From Tetragonia tetragonoides (taxonomy: Eukaryota; Streptophyta; Magnoliopsida; Caryophyllales; Aizoaceae): a DNA stretch of 64,000 nt. The translations under genes and the position numbers were made by a program. Positions 33,376-45,201 of the stretch are shown piece by piece. Positions within the stretch are counted from its first letter, which is position 1, and each line of letters begins with the position of its first letter. The notes under the pieces were generated by a model, which worked only from the letters and a program-made list of their open reading frames with translations, made no database searches and was not told where the DNA came from. Location of the stretch: assembly GCA_038025085.1 (NCBI GenBank), contig CM076146.1, positions 13,933,501 to 13,997,500 on the forward strand, in the 5' to 3' direction.

Positions 33376-33483
33376 TAGTCCAGGAGCACTGCTCACTCTT
33401 CTCACAAAATTAGTGGAACCCACTCTAAATTCAAATTGATAATTTTCTATTTTGTGAGAGTAGGAAGCAGTGCTCCTGGACTA
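33376..33483. mobile_element. MITE with long terminal inverted repeats
   Basis: GTCCAGGAGCACTGCT (33378-33393) is repeated in inverted form at 33466-33481, and the match continues inward with TTCTCACAAAAT. TA dinucleotides flank both sides, consistent with a TA target duplication (Tc1/mariner-like MITE), though the family is not certain. The element is about 104 bp. Confidence 0.82.
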
Positions 33484-34269
33484 CAAATAATTCCTCCTAG
33501 GAAAGGCAGTTATATCCCAAATCTCTCAATAACTGACTTGTCAGTTATTTTACTTTTAACAAATAAATAAAAAATAAATAAAGATAATACCATTTTATTT
33601 ATTTATCAATTTTTTTCTAATTCATACAAATAGGGACATATTTCCATCATATTACTCTCTTCTCAAGGACAATTTTGGTGTGTGGATATGTTTCCGAAAT
33701 TGAGAACTCTTCACCAGTGCTTGCTGAACTTATAGCATGAAGTTGAAATTCATAAAGCAGAAACATAGAGGTTCATGTGGCAATGGGTAGCCACGAGCGA
33801 GGATGTATCTTTAAAAGCAAATTATGTATGCTATAATTTAGTTAAACATATCACGAGCTCCCATCTTATGCTACAAATGTATTTACAAAAAATTAAATTT
33901 TCATTTAATATCGTTGACATCTTATGTTCGGTGCGTTTCCACTTTGAGAATCTAAAAGCATAACCGCGTATCTTATTATTTCCTTTATAACTACCCTCAA
34001 ATAGTTATTTGGTGGTAATGAAATATTTGATAGTTGTCAATAGAAATTTTTTATTTCGCATACTTTCAAAAAAAATATATAACCCCTCGAAAAAAATAAT
34101 AATAATAAAATGAACGGCTATACTTCAACCAAATCAAAAGAGTATGAAATGAGATAACAAATAATACGGAGGAAAATAATAAATTCACTAAGCATGAAAC
34201 AAAATTGATCAGCAATCCAAAAACAATGGAGCCCGTGCGATGCACATGCATGCACACTAGTTAACCATT
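33484..34269. other. AT-rich intergenic sequence, no feature recognised
   Basis: It contains imperfect AAATAA repeats at 33565-33600. No coding or transposon signal is visible. Confidence 0.55.
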
Positions 34270-34895
34270 ATAACGAAGTTTGTTGCCGAAATATGTGGAT
34301 ATTTGATAGCAGTTTATCTTGAAGGCAAGGCTCATGATACAGTTATTCCCAAATGGTGTTTTTATTTCGAGGATGGTGAGAAGACTAGTACTACTTGTAG
34401 GTACTATGACGAAATACTTTGCAAATATGTGCTTAGTATATCGTGCTCTGCTCGCGTATCATATGATTTATACCCGTGTGCAATCATGACGGCTGACGTT
34501 GTGATCTCACTTCATAAACAAGATATTAAGGATGGTGACTTTGCCAATTTCTATGGAGCTATTGTTGCTCATTCTCCAGGCCTCAAATCTGGGCAGCTAA
34601 AGGAGATTTCTCCGTCCCCTCAAGATAACCACAAAAAGAAGAAGAATCGTCCAAAGAAAAAATGCAAAAATAGGGAGAAGAAAAGACCTATTCATACTAT
34701 TACTCTTTTTAGGGTGTCTCATATGACCCCATACAGTGATGTTTGTAAGTCTCATTATAATATCTAGGTTTTTAGTGGTTGTCCTGAAAATTTAACTGTT
34801 GTTATAAAATTTGATTTATGTTCTGCGAATCTACATGATGATACACATCGCGAGTTCCTATTGGTTAATGATTGCACAGATTTTTGATGCCAATA
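34270..34895 (+). pseudogene. Possible DUF6598-type protein, paralogue 1, degenerate
   Basis: The frame 34303-34767 reads VYLEGKAHDT, WCFYFEDGE, CSARVSYDLYPCAIMTADVVISLHKQD and FANFYGAIVAHS. The strand-rich pattern and FYGAIVA element resemble the C-terminal half of DUF6598 proteins. A Lys-rich insert follows, then a stop at 34765 and a continuation in frame (VVIKFDLCSANLHDD). The N-terminal half seen in paralogue 2 (FDVYGDIRV) is missing. It is about 1.7 kb from, and clearly homologous to, 35820-36391. The family assignment is tentative. Confidence 0.42.
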
Positions 34896-35820
34896 CACCC
34901 AAAGTAAAGATTCGGATGAACTGTCTGCCAAATGTGATACTACTACTATAATCAACTGGAGGTGGAGTGGTGGCACGTACCACTGCCAACCCCAAGTCTA
35001 GAAGCATTCACTGGAGAAATCAGGAGTATGATATATCACATTGATCCGCTATCGCAACTGGGACATCAGTTTTCTAAATCTGACTTGAGAGATAAATCTA
35101 TGGGCATGCCACAGCGAAATGAAGACGAACTGGATCGTGTCGTTGCCACCAGCAACCTCTCTACGGGCAGGTAACTCACCGTTCCTTTTAAGTCATGATA
35201 CTATCTGTTTTCTTTTGTTTTAATCATCCCACTAATTAGTTTCCTTTCATTTCTGCATTTAGTTCATTTTTTTTTTCAATTCCACAATTTCTGTGTCTAT
35301 TTTCGGTGTTTGATTCACGCACTACAGTTTCTTTTTTGTCTTTATCATTACATGAGATTATATGAATTGGTTAGAAGAATTTGTTGTAAATTTGAAAAAA
35401 ACAATACACTCGGTCTTCAGTTTATTGATATCCTCTATTCTATAATTTGTCGTTTCTTACACATGTTATATGCTATTCGTTGAACTACTTTGTGAATAGG
35501 AAAGAGAAATGAAATTGAATACCCGATAAAAAGAAAGTGAACTTGGCTTCTTAGCAACAACCCTTGTGTTGATAAAATTTTGATCTTTTGTTGCGTGAGT
35601 TCTGTATTTGCTAGCTACAAGTACCAAATATGCACTGATTTCCAGGAAGGATCATTTATAATCATTAACTCGCATTATTGTAGGATGTACTCTCTTCTCT
35701 CAACACGACAAAGAATGTTGTAGCGTTGCCAGCTAAAGTTGGATGGACACCTCCTCCAGGACGTGAGAGAGGTCATATCAAAGTAGCACCCTTACATTAG
35801 TTATTTTCTATTATCATCAG
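34896..35820 (+). other. Spacer between the two paralogues
   Basis: AT-rich, with a possible short exon around 34960-35172 ending at a GGTAACT donor-like site. No identifiable product. It could hold introns of paralogue 2. Confidence 0.4.
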
Positions 35821-35827
35821 TTGCAAG

Positions 35828-36391
35828 TTGTCTCGAGACAAACCCTTTGACGTTTATGGTGATATTCGTGTCATTGAAAGAGATAATTATACTTTTCTCC
35901 CCAATCGAGTGCTCAATGACCCTAAGGTGCTTGACGCTAAAGGTGGTGAATTGTTGCTGATTACCGCTAAAGGGGAACCTATCGTCCCTATTGCTAGATA
36001 TTATATATTAATAGATCTTAGGGACACTGCTTGTGGTACAAATATTGCAAGGGTTATTTTTATTTCGAGGACGTTGAGAGGTCGTCTGCTATTGGTGGGT
36101 ACGACAAACCAGTCCACAAAGATGTGGTTGACATTTTTTGCTTTGCTCGTGTATTCTAGTCTTTATGCCTACATGCCATCATGGTTGACGTGGCCGTCTC
36201 ACACCGTAAACAAGATATCAAGGATGTTGACTCTGCCAATGTCTATGGACTATGTTGCTCATTCTACGAGCCTCAAAAATAATCAACTAAAGATATCTCA
36301 CTCGTCTAGAAAAAACAAAAATAAGAAAAGGTTTATTAGTATCAATCTTCTTTTTGCAGAGACACGTCATGACCCCAAACAGTGATGTATG
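35828..36391 (+). pseudogene. Possible DUF6598-type protein, paralogue 2, 5' part, split by A2
   Basis: The frame starts RDKPFDVYGDIRVIERDNYTF, followed by ELLLITAKGEPI and YYILIDLRD, which fits the N-terminal half of DUF6598 domains. After 36050 the homology to paralogue 1 continues in another frame (FYFEDVE, then CFARV, KQDIKD), so there is a frameshift plus stops. At 36391 the sequence is interrupted by A2 and resumes at 54943. No start codon is certain. Confidence 0.45.
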
Positions 36392-37283
36392 TGTAGGCTG
36401 TCGTATTTTTCTCCCCTCTTTTCACGTGTCTTCCTTCGACCCTTTCTGGGTTCGAGTTTCCGGACAGCCTGGGAGAGCGCAGTGGTGTTCGAGTTTCGTG
36501 AGTCTTTGAGTGTGAATGCACGTAAAGATTTCTGCACCAAGGACATAATTAAGATTGTCGAAAGTCGCCACCAAATTTCAAGGTAATTTGGAAACCTTGG
36601 AGTCAAGTCTATAGTCTAGAAAGACGTCAACTCAACTCATGTGCACCCCAATTCCTACTGGGGAAATTGACTTCATAAATGAGTTCAGGAGCGTAGGTAC
36701 GAGCTAGGAAGGTGTTAGGCACCCAACTCGCCCGTTGACAACAACAACCTTTACAAATCGATTCAATATAATTATTAATACTACGGTTCCAAACAAGGTT
36801 CAATTTGTCCAAATTCCTAGTTTTAACTAATGGGTTGAACAAACATTATTATTGTGACCACTTTTAACAATTTATCAAGTTACATGCTTTTATTGCTAGA
36901 AAACGATAAATATGCTAAACCCTGCAAGTTTGAGGACAAACACATAATTTATCCACCAATCCACAAACAAAGCATGATTCAATCATAAAAAAGAGCAATA
37001 AATAACAAAATTAAAACATTCATTCATCCATTAATTAGGCTTAATACAAGCCCTTTTGCTCAAAACGCGTCATGCATGTACATATCACATAAACCAAAAT
37101 CGTTAGTAATAATAACAAGAAATATAAAAAACAATTGAAAACCCTCAGGTTGGATTACCTGGATGCTCACAATGAACTTATTGGGTTATATTGCTTGAAT
37201 TCATGCTCTTGACGAAGTGTGAAGGCTTTTTTTTGGTGTTAGGCTAACCCTAAAGAAGGAGTAGAATCAGAAATTATGGTTTA

Positions 37284-37287
<4 letters not shown>

Positions 37288-37365
<78 letters not shown>
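37288..37365. repeat. (GA)n microsatellite in A2 3' LTR
   Basis: About 39 GA units, against 18 in the partner LTR at 54278-54313. Both were identical at insertion, so the difference is post-insertional slippage. Confidence 0.95.
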
Positions 37366-37368
<3 letters not shown>

Positions 37369-37441
37369 TTCAGCCTAGGAGTCCCTAACTGCCAACCTTT
37401 CAGAGAAAATCTCCAACCTCTTCAACTGAACCCTAAGGTTT

Positions 37442-37710
37442 GTTTATATAGAAGAGGGGGAGCTGCCAGGGTTTGGCACGGAAATTAAATGGGCCTCGAA
37501 TTTGTCGTCCGCGAGAAGAAGTCCAGGCGGCCATACAGCTAGGCCAATCGGCCAAGGTGGCAGGACAAGCGGTCAAAACGTTTGGAAAGCGGCTTAGTCG
37601 CAAGGCAAGCGGTCAGGCAACTTGGCCTAGCGGCACAGTCGCTTGTCCTAGTGGCCACCGCTTGAGCTCAAGCGTGGCCGCTTGGACCTGGAGCGACATG
37701 CCTGTATAGG
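37442..37710 (-). promoter_or_regulatory. A2 LTR promoter: TATA plus GC palindrome cluster (3' LTR copy)
   Basis: TATATAAA on the minus strand (37442-37449). Between 37505 and 37710 there are eight or more AAGCGGYCAA / CCGCTTG units in both orientations, including a palindrome built on CGCTTGAGCTCAAGCG (about 37665-37680). Confidence 0.65.
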
Positions 37711-38047
37711 CGCCTGACGTGTTTTTCACGCGGGGGAGGCTTTTTCGAGGGGGTCCATGCGGGATTGACTGAGTTCCCTTGTTTGACCAAGGGTTGACTC
37801 AAGGGTTTTGGGTTCCCTTTCGGACCCTTAGGGTCAAAGAGGCATATCTCTCAGTTTTGGACTCCAATTGAATTGAGTCCAACTGGTTTGGATCACCTGT
37901 ACAAAAGGCTTCCACTGGTTAATTCAAATGAACTGGGCTAATCATCAGAGCAAATCATTCTCGCAACCCAAGTTCGAACAAAATCCAATCCTTTCATCAT
38001 TGGATTTCTACGGGGACTTACTATAGACACAATTTTTGGTGTCTACA

Positions 38048-38062
38048 GAAGCCCCTACTTTG
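38048..38062 (-). other. Polypurine tract of A2
   Basis: Minus-strand CAAAGTAGGGGCTTC abuts the 3' LTR. Confidence 0.85.
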
Positions 38063-38189
38063 GCCGAGCTCGAATAGAGCGAAGGTCAAAGTAGTCCTGT
38101 GCCAATACCTGCAATAAAACAGGCAAACTGAGTGAGGTGACAATCATTCAAAGATAAACAATCATTTTTAGAGTAGTAAACTTCCCGGT

Positions 38190-39095
38190 TTATTTGACCG
38201 AGGCTTTGACCCTATGTTGTAGGTCACACAATAAAAATATTTAAGATAGGTAAAAAATGGTTAAAATCCTTCGATTTTCAGTCGAAGGGGGACCCTATGC
38301 TGTAGGTCAAACAATAAATGTCCTTTGATTTTCAGTCGAAGGGGACCCTATGCTGGAGGTTACGCAATAAAATATTTCGTTAGAAATAAGATAAAATATA
38401 AAAATCCTTCGATTTTCTGTCGAAGGGGACCCTATGCTGTAGGTCAGGCAATAAATGTCCTTCCATTTTCAGTCGAAAGAGAACCCTATGCTGTAGGTTA
38501 CACAATAAAGATATTTCGTTAGAAATAAGATAAGAGATAAAAATCCTTCGATTTTCAGTCGAAGGGGGACCCTATGCTGTAGGTCAAACAATAAATGTCC
38601 TTCGATTTTCAGTCGAATGGGAACCCTATGCTGTAGGTTACACAATAAAAATATTTCGTTAAAAATAAGATAAGAGATAAAATTTCTTCGATTTTCAGTC
38701 GAAGGGGGACCCGATGCTGTAGGTCAAACAATAAATGTCCTTCAATTTTCAGTCGAAGGGGAACCCCATGCCGTAGGTTACACAATAAAAATATTTCGTT
38801 AGAAATAAGATAAGAGATAAAAATCCTTCGATTTTCAGTCGAAGGGCGACCCTATGCTGTAGGTCAAACAATAAATGTCCTTCAATTTTCAGTCGAAGGG
38901 GAACCCCATGCTGTAGGTTACATAATAAAAATATTTTGTTAGAAATAAGATAAGAGATAAAAATCCTTCAATTTTCAGTCGAAGGGCGACCCTATGCTGT
39001 AGGTCAAACAATAAATGTCCATTGATTTTCAGTCAAAGGGGAACCCTATGTTGTAGGTTGCACAATAAAAATATTTCGTTAGAAATAAGATGAGT
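38190..39095 (-). repeat. Higher-order tandem repeat, 137-140-bp dimers, in A2 3' region
   Basis: Units beginning CCTTCGATTTTCAGTCGAAGG start at 38269, 38322, 38406, 38459, 38545, 38599 and onward to about 39020, with spacings alternating near 53 and 85 bases. Each half-unit contains a stem of CCTTCGA/TCGAAGG and the phrase CCCTATGCTGTAGGT. Alternate half-units differ (CAAACAATAAATGT versus the longer ATATTTCGTTAGAAATAAGA type). About six dimers plus a degenerate first unit. Confidence 0.93.
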
Positions 39096-39309
39096 AGTAA
39101 AGGCTATTGTAAAGGTAATAAAAGGTTGCTCAGACCTTAGGTCGGGTTTGAGCCCATGCCATTTGGCCGAGTTTAAATGTGCAAACCTGTGGGTTTAAAA
39201 TAGTCCTGCTTTCATAAACGGACTTTGGCGCTCAAATAACTGCCATGGACCTCGTGTGGGGCCCACTGATTTTGAACCCAATGGCCCATAAAACGTCAGA
39301 GGTGAGAGA

Positions 39310-39528
39310 GTGGGCCAGGCAGTCAAGCCGCCACATGGAGCGGGTGAACCGCTGTTTAGAGCGGCTACGCTGCTTGGTGGAGCGGCTATGCCTCTCACCC
39401 AAACGGTCAAGCTGTTGGGACCAGCGGCCAAGCCGCCTGCCTTGCGATCTGACCGCCAGCTGGGCGGTCTAACCGTCCACGTAGGCGGTTTGACTGTCTA
39501 TTAGGTTTTCACGGGTGTGCGTATAAAG
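39310..39528 (+). promoter_or_regulatory. Antisense promoter for the A2 PMD gene: GC palindrome cluster plus TATA
   Basis: Units such as GAGCGGCTACGC, CAGCGGCCAAGCCGCC (39422-39436) and the near-palindrome GACCGCCAGCTGGGCGGTC (39451-39469) precede TATAAAG at 39522-39528. The ATG is at 39790. Confidence 0.65.
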
Positions 39529-39789
39529 AGGGGAAAGGGAGGCCAAAAATGGGTCATCTTCCCCATTTTGCCTTCTTCTCTCTCTCTCCTCCATTTTTAC
39601 TCAAGTCTTCAACCTTCATCAAAGCCCCTAGCTCCAAATCTTGAGGTTTTTCTTGCTCAAATTCTTAGTAGAACTTGATTTTGCTAGTTGTTCTTGTGTT
39701 TTTGAGTGTCAAAACTCAAAATTGTGTGAATTTGTGAGTTTTGTGAGTTTCACTCAAATTTCCAAAAACTCCATTTTTGCTCTTCATCC

Positions 39790-42700
39790 ATGGCTCCTAA
39801 CCTTAGAGGAGGTAGGAAAAGGAAGGGGCAAGAGATTGTTGTTCATAAGGCCCCGAATGTTTTCACTCGGGTTTTTGTTTCCGATATACCCCATCACCGG
39901 GTGGGTGAGAGCCAGTTAGTCCAGGATGAGTTCACTCGTAGTGATTTTCATCCCACCGATCGTTGGGAGCCCAAGAGATCTCGTTTTCAAGAAGAAGGAG
40001 CATTTGGTTACCGTTGGTACCAAATGTCGGATATGTCGTCGTTTCTTTTTCTTTGCACTTTTACATTTAGAAAATCATGTGTAGGCAAACATAGAATTTT
40101 AGGTTGAGAACTGTACTGTAGCTAAATGTGGAAAAACCAATTTGCGTGAAATTGTTTTTCTTGTTACTTTGTGAATTCCCGTAGGTTTCTTGTATTATGT
40201 ATGTGAAGAACGAATTTGCGTGAAATTCATCTTTAATGGTGGGAAAAAAAAAATTTGTTTGAAATTTATTCCTGTTGTATTTATCATATATATTTTTTTG
40301 TGAAAATAAACTTGAGTGAAGTTTATTTTTGTTGTGGTGGTAAATATTTTTAGAGTATATTTGTGGAGAATGAACTTGTGTCAAATTTGTTCTCTTTAAA
40401 ATTCACTCTTGTCGTACTGGTTTCGCTAAAATGCTAAATTTTACGAGTTGTAAAAATTTAGGACTAAACCGGAGACTGGTAGTTGTTACTAGGATCACCT
40501 AGCTAATTGCCTTTCAATTATCGTGTTGTATAGGACATCAACGGTTATGGTAGCCTTTCGGGTATCGAGAGGGCCCGTAGGTTCGTGACTTCTTCGGTCG
40601 ACGCTATTATGGAGCGTTGTGGCTTCGGTCATTTTTTAGCGTCCATCGCTTCTGGGGAGCGCTCTGAGCGCTTGCTCATTAGAGGTCTTGCGGAGCGGTA
40701 CTTGGATACTACCAGTACTTTTCATTTTCCTATGGGTGAAATCATGATCACCCCTTTCGAGTTTGGTCTCATTTCCGGGCTCCCTTGCACCGGTACTCCT
40801 ATCACTTATGGAGACATGAGTAGGGAGGTTATGGTGGAGATGTTTGGCCTTTTTGGGGCCAATTGGGAAGCTAGGGAGTATGGCCGGACTGACGTTATGG
40901 TCCAGTTCTTGACCAACCCGAGGAAGTTGAAGAAGATCACGGTGGAGCAGCACACTCGCCTTTTTCTTGGCCTATGTTCTAGCTTGTTCCGTCTTTTCAG
41001 ATAAAGCTAGTAGTTACCATGTTCGCTATTTTCCGTGCTTGCGGGATTTGGACAGAGTTGTGGAGTACAATTGGGGTCTTCCCACATACTCTTGTCTTCT
41101 TCGGTGACTGAGGCAGTCCAGCCGCCTCAGTGGAGAGGAGGGCGCAGCTCGCGTCTCCTTAGTCGGTTATTGGAAGGTTATGGAGGTAATTTCCTTCTAA
41201 CCTTCTTATACTTTGTGTTCTTTGGCTCTTTATTAATAACTTGTGCCTAATCCATGTACTTTGCATGTTTTAGATTTGGTTTTATGAGCATTTCTCCGAC
41301 CTTGCCCCTCTTCTCGAGACAGGGGATTTGTCCTTTCCAGCGATGCAAACCTAGAAGGGACGGGCATCTTGCCCATTCACTACGCTGCACGCCCTTAGGG
41401 AGGCGATATAGCCCTTGGCCGCTCAGGATGTAAGCAACTTTCCTTGGTGCTTCTTTTGTCCTTTCTTTCTTTTGTGTGCTCATTCTTGCTTTTGCGGGTC
41501 GACTGGTTCCCCTGGACGGATTACCTCCCGGGTCTCTCGGATAGATTTCTAGGTGCTCGGGAGTATGACCAGAGGAGGATCCTTGTTGAGGGTCCTTTCG
41601 GTTTTGAGTGGTTCTTGGGAGAGAGACTGATTAAGCAAACTTTCTCCGACCTTCCGGCTCCGAGGATTCCTTTGGATCCTCCGGATTCTGTGCTTTATGT
41701 TCGTCACCTTACCGTGGAGCAGGTAAGGACGGCTACTGTTGGAGCGAATGCCCTTGAGTATTTGCTTCCGGCTGATCCTGAGGTGGATCTCATGGTGGCA
41801 TATACTGACTTTGTTGAGGCTCGGTTGTGCCCCAACTTTTCTACCGACCCGGTAAGTAATGTACTTTGTTTCCTAATTTCGTTTGGAAATTTAGAAATAT
41901 GTCTAATATTTTTGGTCTTTGCAGAGTGCTGCGAGTTCCTCGTCGTCTCATGCGATCGCTTCTTCTCGGCGTCCTACTCTCCCTTCCATGTCGGTGGGTT
42001 ACACGGGAGCGGACGGGTCTCCTCAGGTTATACAGATTCCTGAGTTTCGTGGCCCTGATGAGGAGATTGAGGGATTGCCTCTACCAGCTGGTTGTAGGGG
42101 GTAAGTGAGAATTCATTGTGATTTGTAATGTTTCCTTTTTATTTATACTGACTCTTTTCTTTATGTGCACAGTTGGATGCTGTGGAGACACGGAAGATCT
42201 ATAGAGGTATGCATGCCTTTAAGAATTGGATTTCTAGATTCGCGTCTCGGAGTGTATGCACGAGTCGTCGGTCCAACGTTCGAGAGGTATGTTCATTTCA
42301 AGTATAGTGCTTGATTTGAATTTTTGTAATATTCTGACCTCGAACTTATCTCGCAGCCTGTTCCCGTGGTGAGGCCTCCAGTTGTTCGTACTCCGGAGTC
42401 GGTGTCTACATCGCAGCGTCCTCCTCCTAGGCAGGATAGTATGGAGGTGCGTCAGGGGACGCTTTGAGCTAGAGTGGATATGGGGAACTCGCCTCAAGTG
42501 CCTTATCTTCCGCAGTGGCCTGCACCGCCTCTCTATATGGGGTATCCGGGCTATCATATGCCCATGTATCCTCAAGTTCCTCCAATGAGTTCTAGGAGTT
42601 AGGAGAGTACGGGGTATGGCGGCTATCCCGCCATGTTGGAACCACCGCGTCATTCACTGGATCCCGCTTACTTGGCGGGTTCATTGTTTGCTTTCGACCC

Positions 42701-42806
42701 TAGAGCTTGGGCGATGTCTCAGCCTGGTCCTTCAGGTGCTCCATCGTCGAGTGGACCCGGAGAGTCGCCTCAGGCGGGTCCGAGTACTGGAGAAGATGGC
42801 CAGTGA
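39790..42806 (+). pseudogene. Multi-exon PMD gene, antisense cargo of A2
   Basis: Exon 1 (39790 to about 40040) starts MAPNLRGGRKRKG and ends near FGYRWYQMSD. The PMD core exon (from 40534) has ERCGFGHFLAS, DTTSTFHFPMGEIMITPFEFGLISGLP and, after a one-base frameshift near 40968, LAYVLACSVFSDK and HVRYFPCLRDLD. A TGA at about 41104 follows. Later exons give FYEHFSDLAPLL, FGFEWFLGERL, LYVRHLTVEQ and a Ser/Pro-rich C terminus to about 42806. Exon order and splice positions match the B2 copy. It lies antisense to A2 with its own TATA. Several further stops (about 41350, 41414) make it non-functional. Confidence 0.83.
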
Positions 42807-42829
42807 TATTTGTTGTAGTGCATTCGAAC

Positions 42830-43329
42830 TTTCGGGCTTGTATTAAACCTGCTATAAATTATTGCATTTTATTCACGCACAAAAATATATCACGCAAATG
42901 CCCATATGTGAACTTAATCAACTAATTTCTGAGTGGGAAATCACAAATCACGACATTCGAGAATTTAGGATTCCCAAGAATTTAGCACATTTGGGGTACC
43001 CCTTCCCCTAAAATACAAAAAAATAAAGTAAAGAAAAGCAAAATAGAAAAAAATAATTAAAAAGGGAAAATATATATAAAGGAAATAGAAAATCAGAAAA
43101 TAAAAGGAATAAAGGTGGAACTTGATAATCAAAAATAAAAAGAAGGAAAGAAAATAAAAGGTAATAAATAGAAAAATGGCAAGAGCCAAGATTTAAGGTA
43201 AGAAAAATATAAGGGAAGGCTTCCAAAATCTTTCCAAGTGGGAATTAGGAAGGTATAGCTCGGTCAAGTGTGGGGTCGGGTGGACCAATGTCTCTCGCGA
43301 AATAGCACACCAGGTGCTTATACAGGGTG
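42830..43329 (+). other. Intergenic spacer between the two antisense genes
   Basis: A/T-rich low-complexity sequence (AAAATAAA and GGAAA runs, 43015-43170). No gene is seen. Long Phe/Leu/Tyr-rich minus-strand frames here are composition artefacts. Confidence 0.7.
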
Positions 43330-43575
43330 ACCGCTAGAGCTCCTAGCGGCTGTGCTAGAGCTCTAGCGGTTGCCGCTTGGGCTTGCGGTTTTGCCGCTTG
43401 TCCTAGCGGTCAAGCCGCTTGCTGGAGCGGTCAAGCCACTTGCTGGAGCGGCAAAGCCGCTCGTCCTAGCGGCTAAGCCGTCTGGACTAGCTTCAAGGCC
43501 GCCTGGCCCCTTTTCATCGGTTGTCTGAATTTCCTTAATTTTTCGACGAGAATCCAACCGTGGCCTCTATATATT
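43330..43575 (+). promoter_or_regulatory. Antisense promoter for the A2 DUF7745 gene: GC palindrome cluster plus TATA
   Basis: Between 43330 and 43500 there are about ten units, including CCGCTAGAGCTCCTAGCGG, GCTAGAGCTCTAGC (perfect palindrome), AGCGGTCAAGCCGCTTG and AGCGGCAAAGCCGCT. TATATATT follows at 43568-43575, with the ATG at 43663. Confidence 0.7.
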
Positions 43576-43662
43576 TGGGTTTCTTTCTCTTCTATTCTCA
43601 CCACTTGCTTTGAGCCCTTAGAGAGAGAAAATTCCTTGAGAGAAAATCCTTTAATCATAACA

Positions 43663-45201
43663 ATGGTGAACTTTGATGATGTCTTTGATGCTTGGTTGGC
43701 TTCCCTGACTGTAGAGGAGAGGTTAGAGCTTACTCCCTTCCACCTCAATGCCATCTTTCATCTCAAGCAAGTCAAGATTTTGTGGGATTTTCTTCATGCT
43801 TCTATTGAGTTTTGGGACCCAAAATTCCATGTCTTCCGTTAGGTGCTCATGAGATGTGCCCTTTGGGGGAGGAGTTCTCCGATATAGTTGGCTTTCCAAC
43901 CGAAAGTCCTCCCGCCGTTCCTTACTTGGGGAATGCTTTTGTGGGTGATTTTCAAAGGTACCTTGGGTTGTCTCCCCGTCAAGCGGGTCAAGTGCTTCAT
44001 GGTGAGGATGTTGATCTTGCCAAGCTTGTGACTTTCTTTATCTCCAAGACCCGGGATGCGATGGATATGAGGTACAAGAAGCGTGCCTTTGTACTTTGCC
44101 TCCTCCATCGTTATTTGTTCGTTGGTGGTAATGAAGATGCTCTTATTCCTTCCGAGAAGAAGATGACCATCAATAGGGGCAAAGCTTGCCTTCTTAGGGT
44201 GACCGAGCAAATTCAGTGGGATAACTCTCCTATGCACTTGGTCGTGGGCGAGACAATCCTTACTTTAGCTAGGCTCAAGAGCAACCCTCAAGAGTCCTTC
44301 GCCGGGAGCCTTTTACTCCTTCAAGTAAGTTTTGTGATAAAGCCTTAATCTTTGTGGATTTAACTTTATTTGGTGAAATTCTCATCTTGTATTGACTTGA
44401 ATTTTTCTTTTGTTGTTTTTTTGTAGATATGGCTTCAAGAGAGACTCCACTTACTTGAGGCCCCAATAGACACTAGGAAGTTCCTCCCTAAGAACTTTCC
44501 GGCAAGGCGCCGAAAGTTCTCTGAATCCTCTCGGGAGGAGTGGATAGCATTCTTCTATACCAACATCCAACCGGCTTGGTTCGTCCCGTGGTGGCGTACC
44601 ACCAAGATCGTAGGGTGTAGTGAGAATGTGCCCTTTACGAGGATCATTGGTTTGTATACTTTGACGTTCTTCTTACCGAACCGCCTCCTCCGCCAATATG
44701 GCTTAAGGCAAAGGATCCCGAACGTAAGTGTGAACCTCCTTGCCAAAGGCCCTTAACATCCTCATTGGTGTCTAATTGACTGGAACCGTCGCCAAGTATG
44801 GACTAAGCCGGTATACCTGCATTCTAACGGGTTGTCTAGCTTTTACGAGGAGTGGATTTGGAGTGGTGACCATCAAGTCAACCAAAGGCTCCTAGAAGAG
44901 GAAAAAGAGTTGTTCAAGGCCCGCAAATATGATCAAGCGGTATAAGGATAACTCCCATTGATAGGCCCACTAGACCTTCCAAACCCCAAACTAAGGGTAA
45001 GGAAAAAGGTAAGGCTAAGGCCCAATCCAAGAAGAGAAAGAATCCGGCCCACTCGGCCAAACAAGTAGCTCAAGTTAGGCCCAATGATCACGAGGCCTCT
45101 TCTAGCTATGGTAGGGAACGATGGGCTCCAAAAGAACGAATGGAACTTGATGAGCCTAGCAAGCCCGTCCAAGAGCCCGAAGTTAAATATAAGGAGGAAT
45201 A
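43663..45201 (+). pseudogene. DUF7745-like protein, antisense cargo of A2
   Basis: Exon 1 (43663-44323) encodes FDDVFDAW, LTPFHLNAIFHLKQVKILW, a frameshift at about 43842 (KFHVFR to LGAHEMCPL), then YLGLSPRQ, RYKKRAFVLCLLHRYLF and SFAGSLLLLQ. A GTAAGT donor leads to exon 2 (from 44428): IWLQERLHLLEAP, WFVPWWR, TRIIGLYTLTFFLPNRLLRQYGLRQRIP. Exon 2 is followed by segments ending in a Lys/Pro-rich tail near 45200, interrupted by stops near 44755 and 44945. The protein resembles plant DUF7745 proteins of roughly 400-600 aa. No catalytic motif is recognised. It is the most complete of three copies in the window. Confidence 0.8.

Larger units (their letters stand above)
36392..38047 (-). repeat. 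3' LTR of A2 (1656 bp)
   Basis: Plus-strand ends are TGTAGGCTGTCG and GGTGTCTACA. It contains the conserved block (36696-36734), a (GA)n tract at 37288-37365, a TATA box and a GC palindrome cluster. Confidence 0.95.

Noticed and set aside
38190..39095. Regularly spaced palindromic repeats resembling a CRISPR array
   Set aside because: The spacers are themselves repeated, the array sits in a plant retrotransposon 3' region and there are no cas genes. It is a tandem repeat.
42965..43226. Phe/Leu/Tyr-rich membrane-like frames on the minus strand
   Set aside because: They lie in a low-complexity A/T-rich spacer and have no homologous frame in the B elements.
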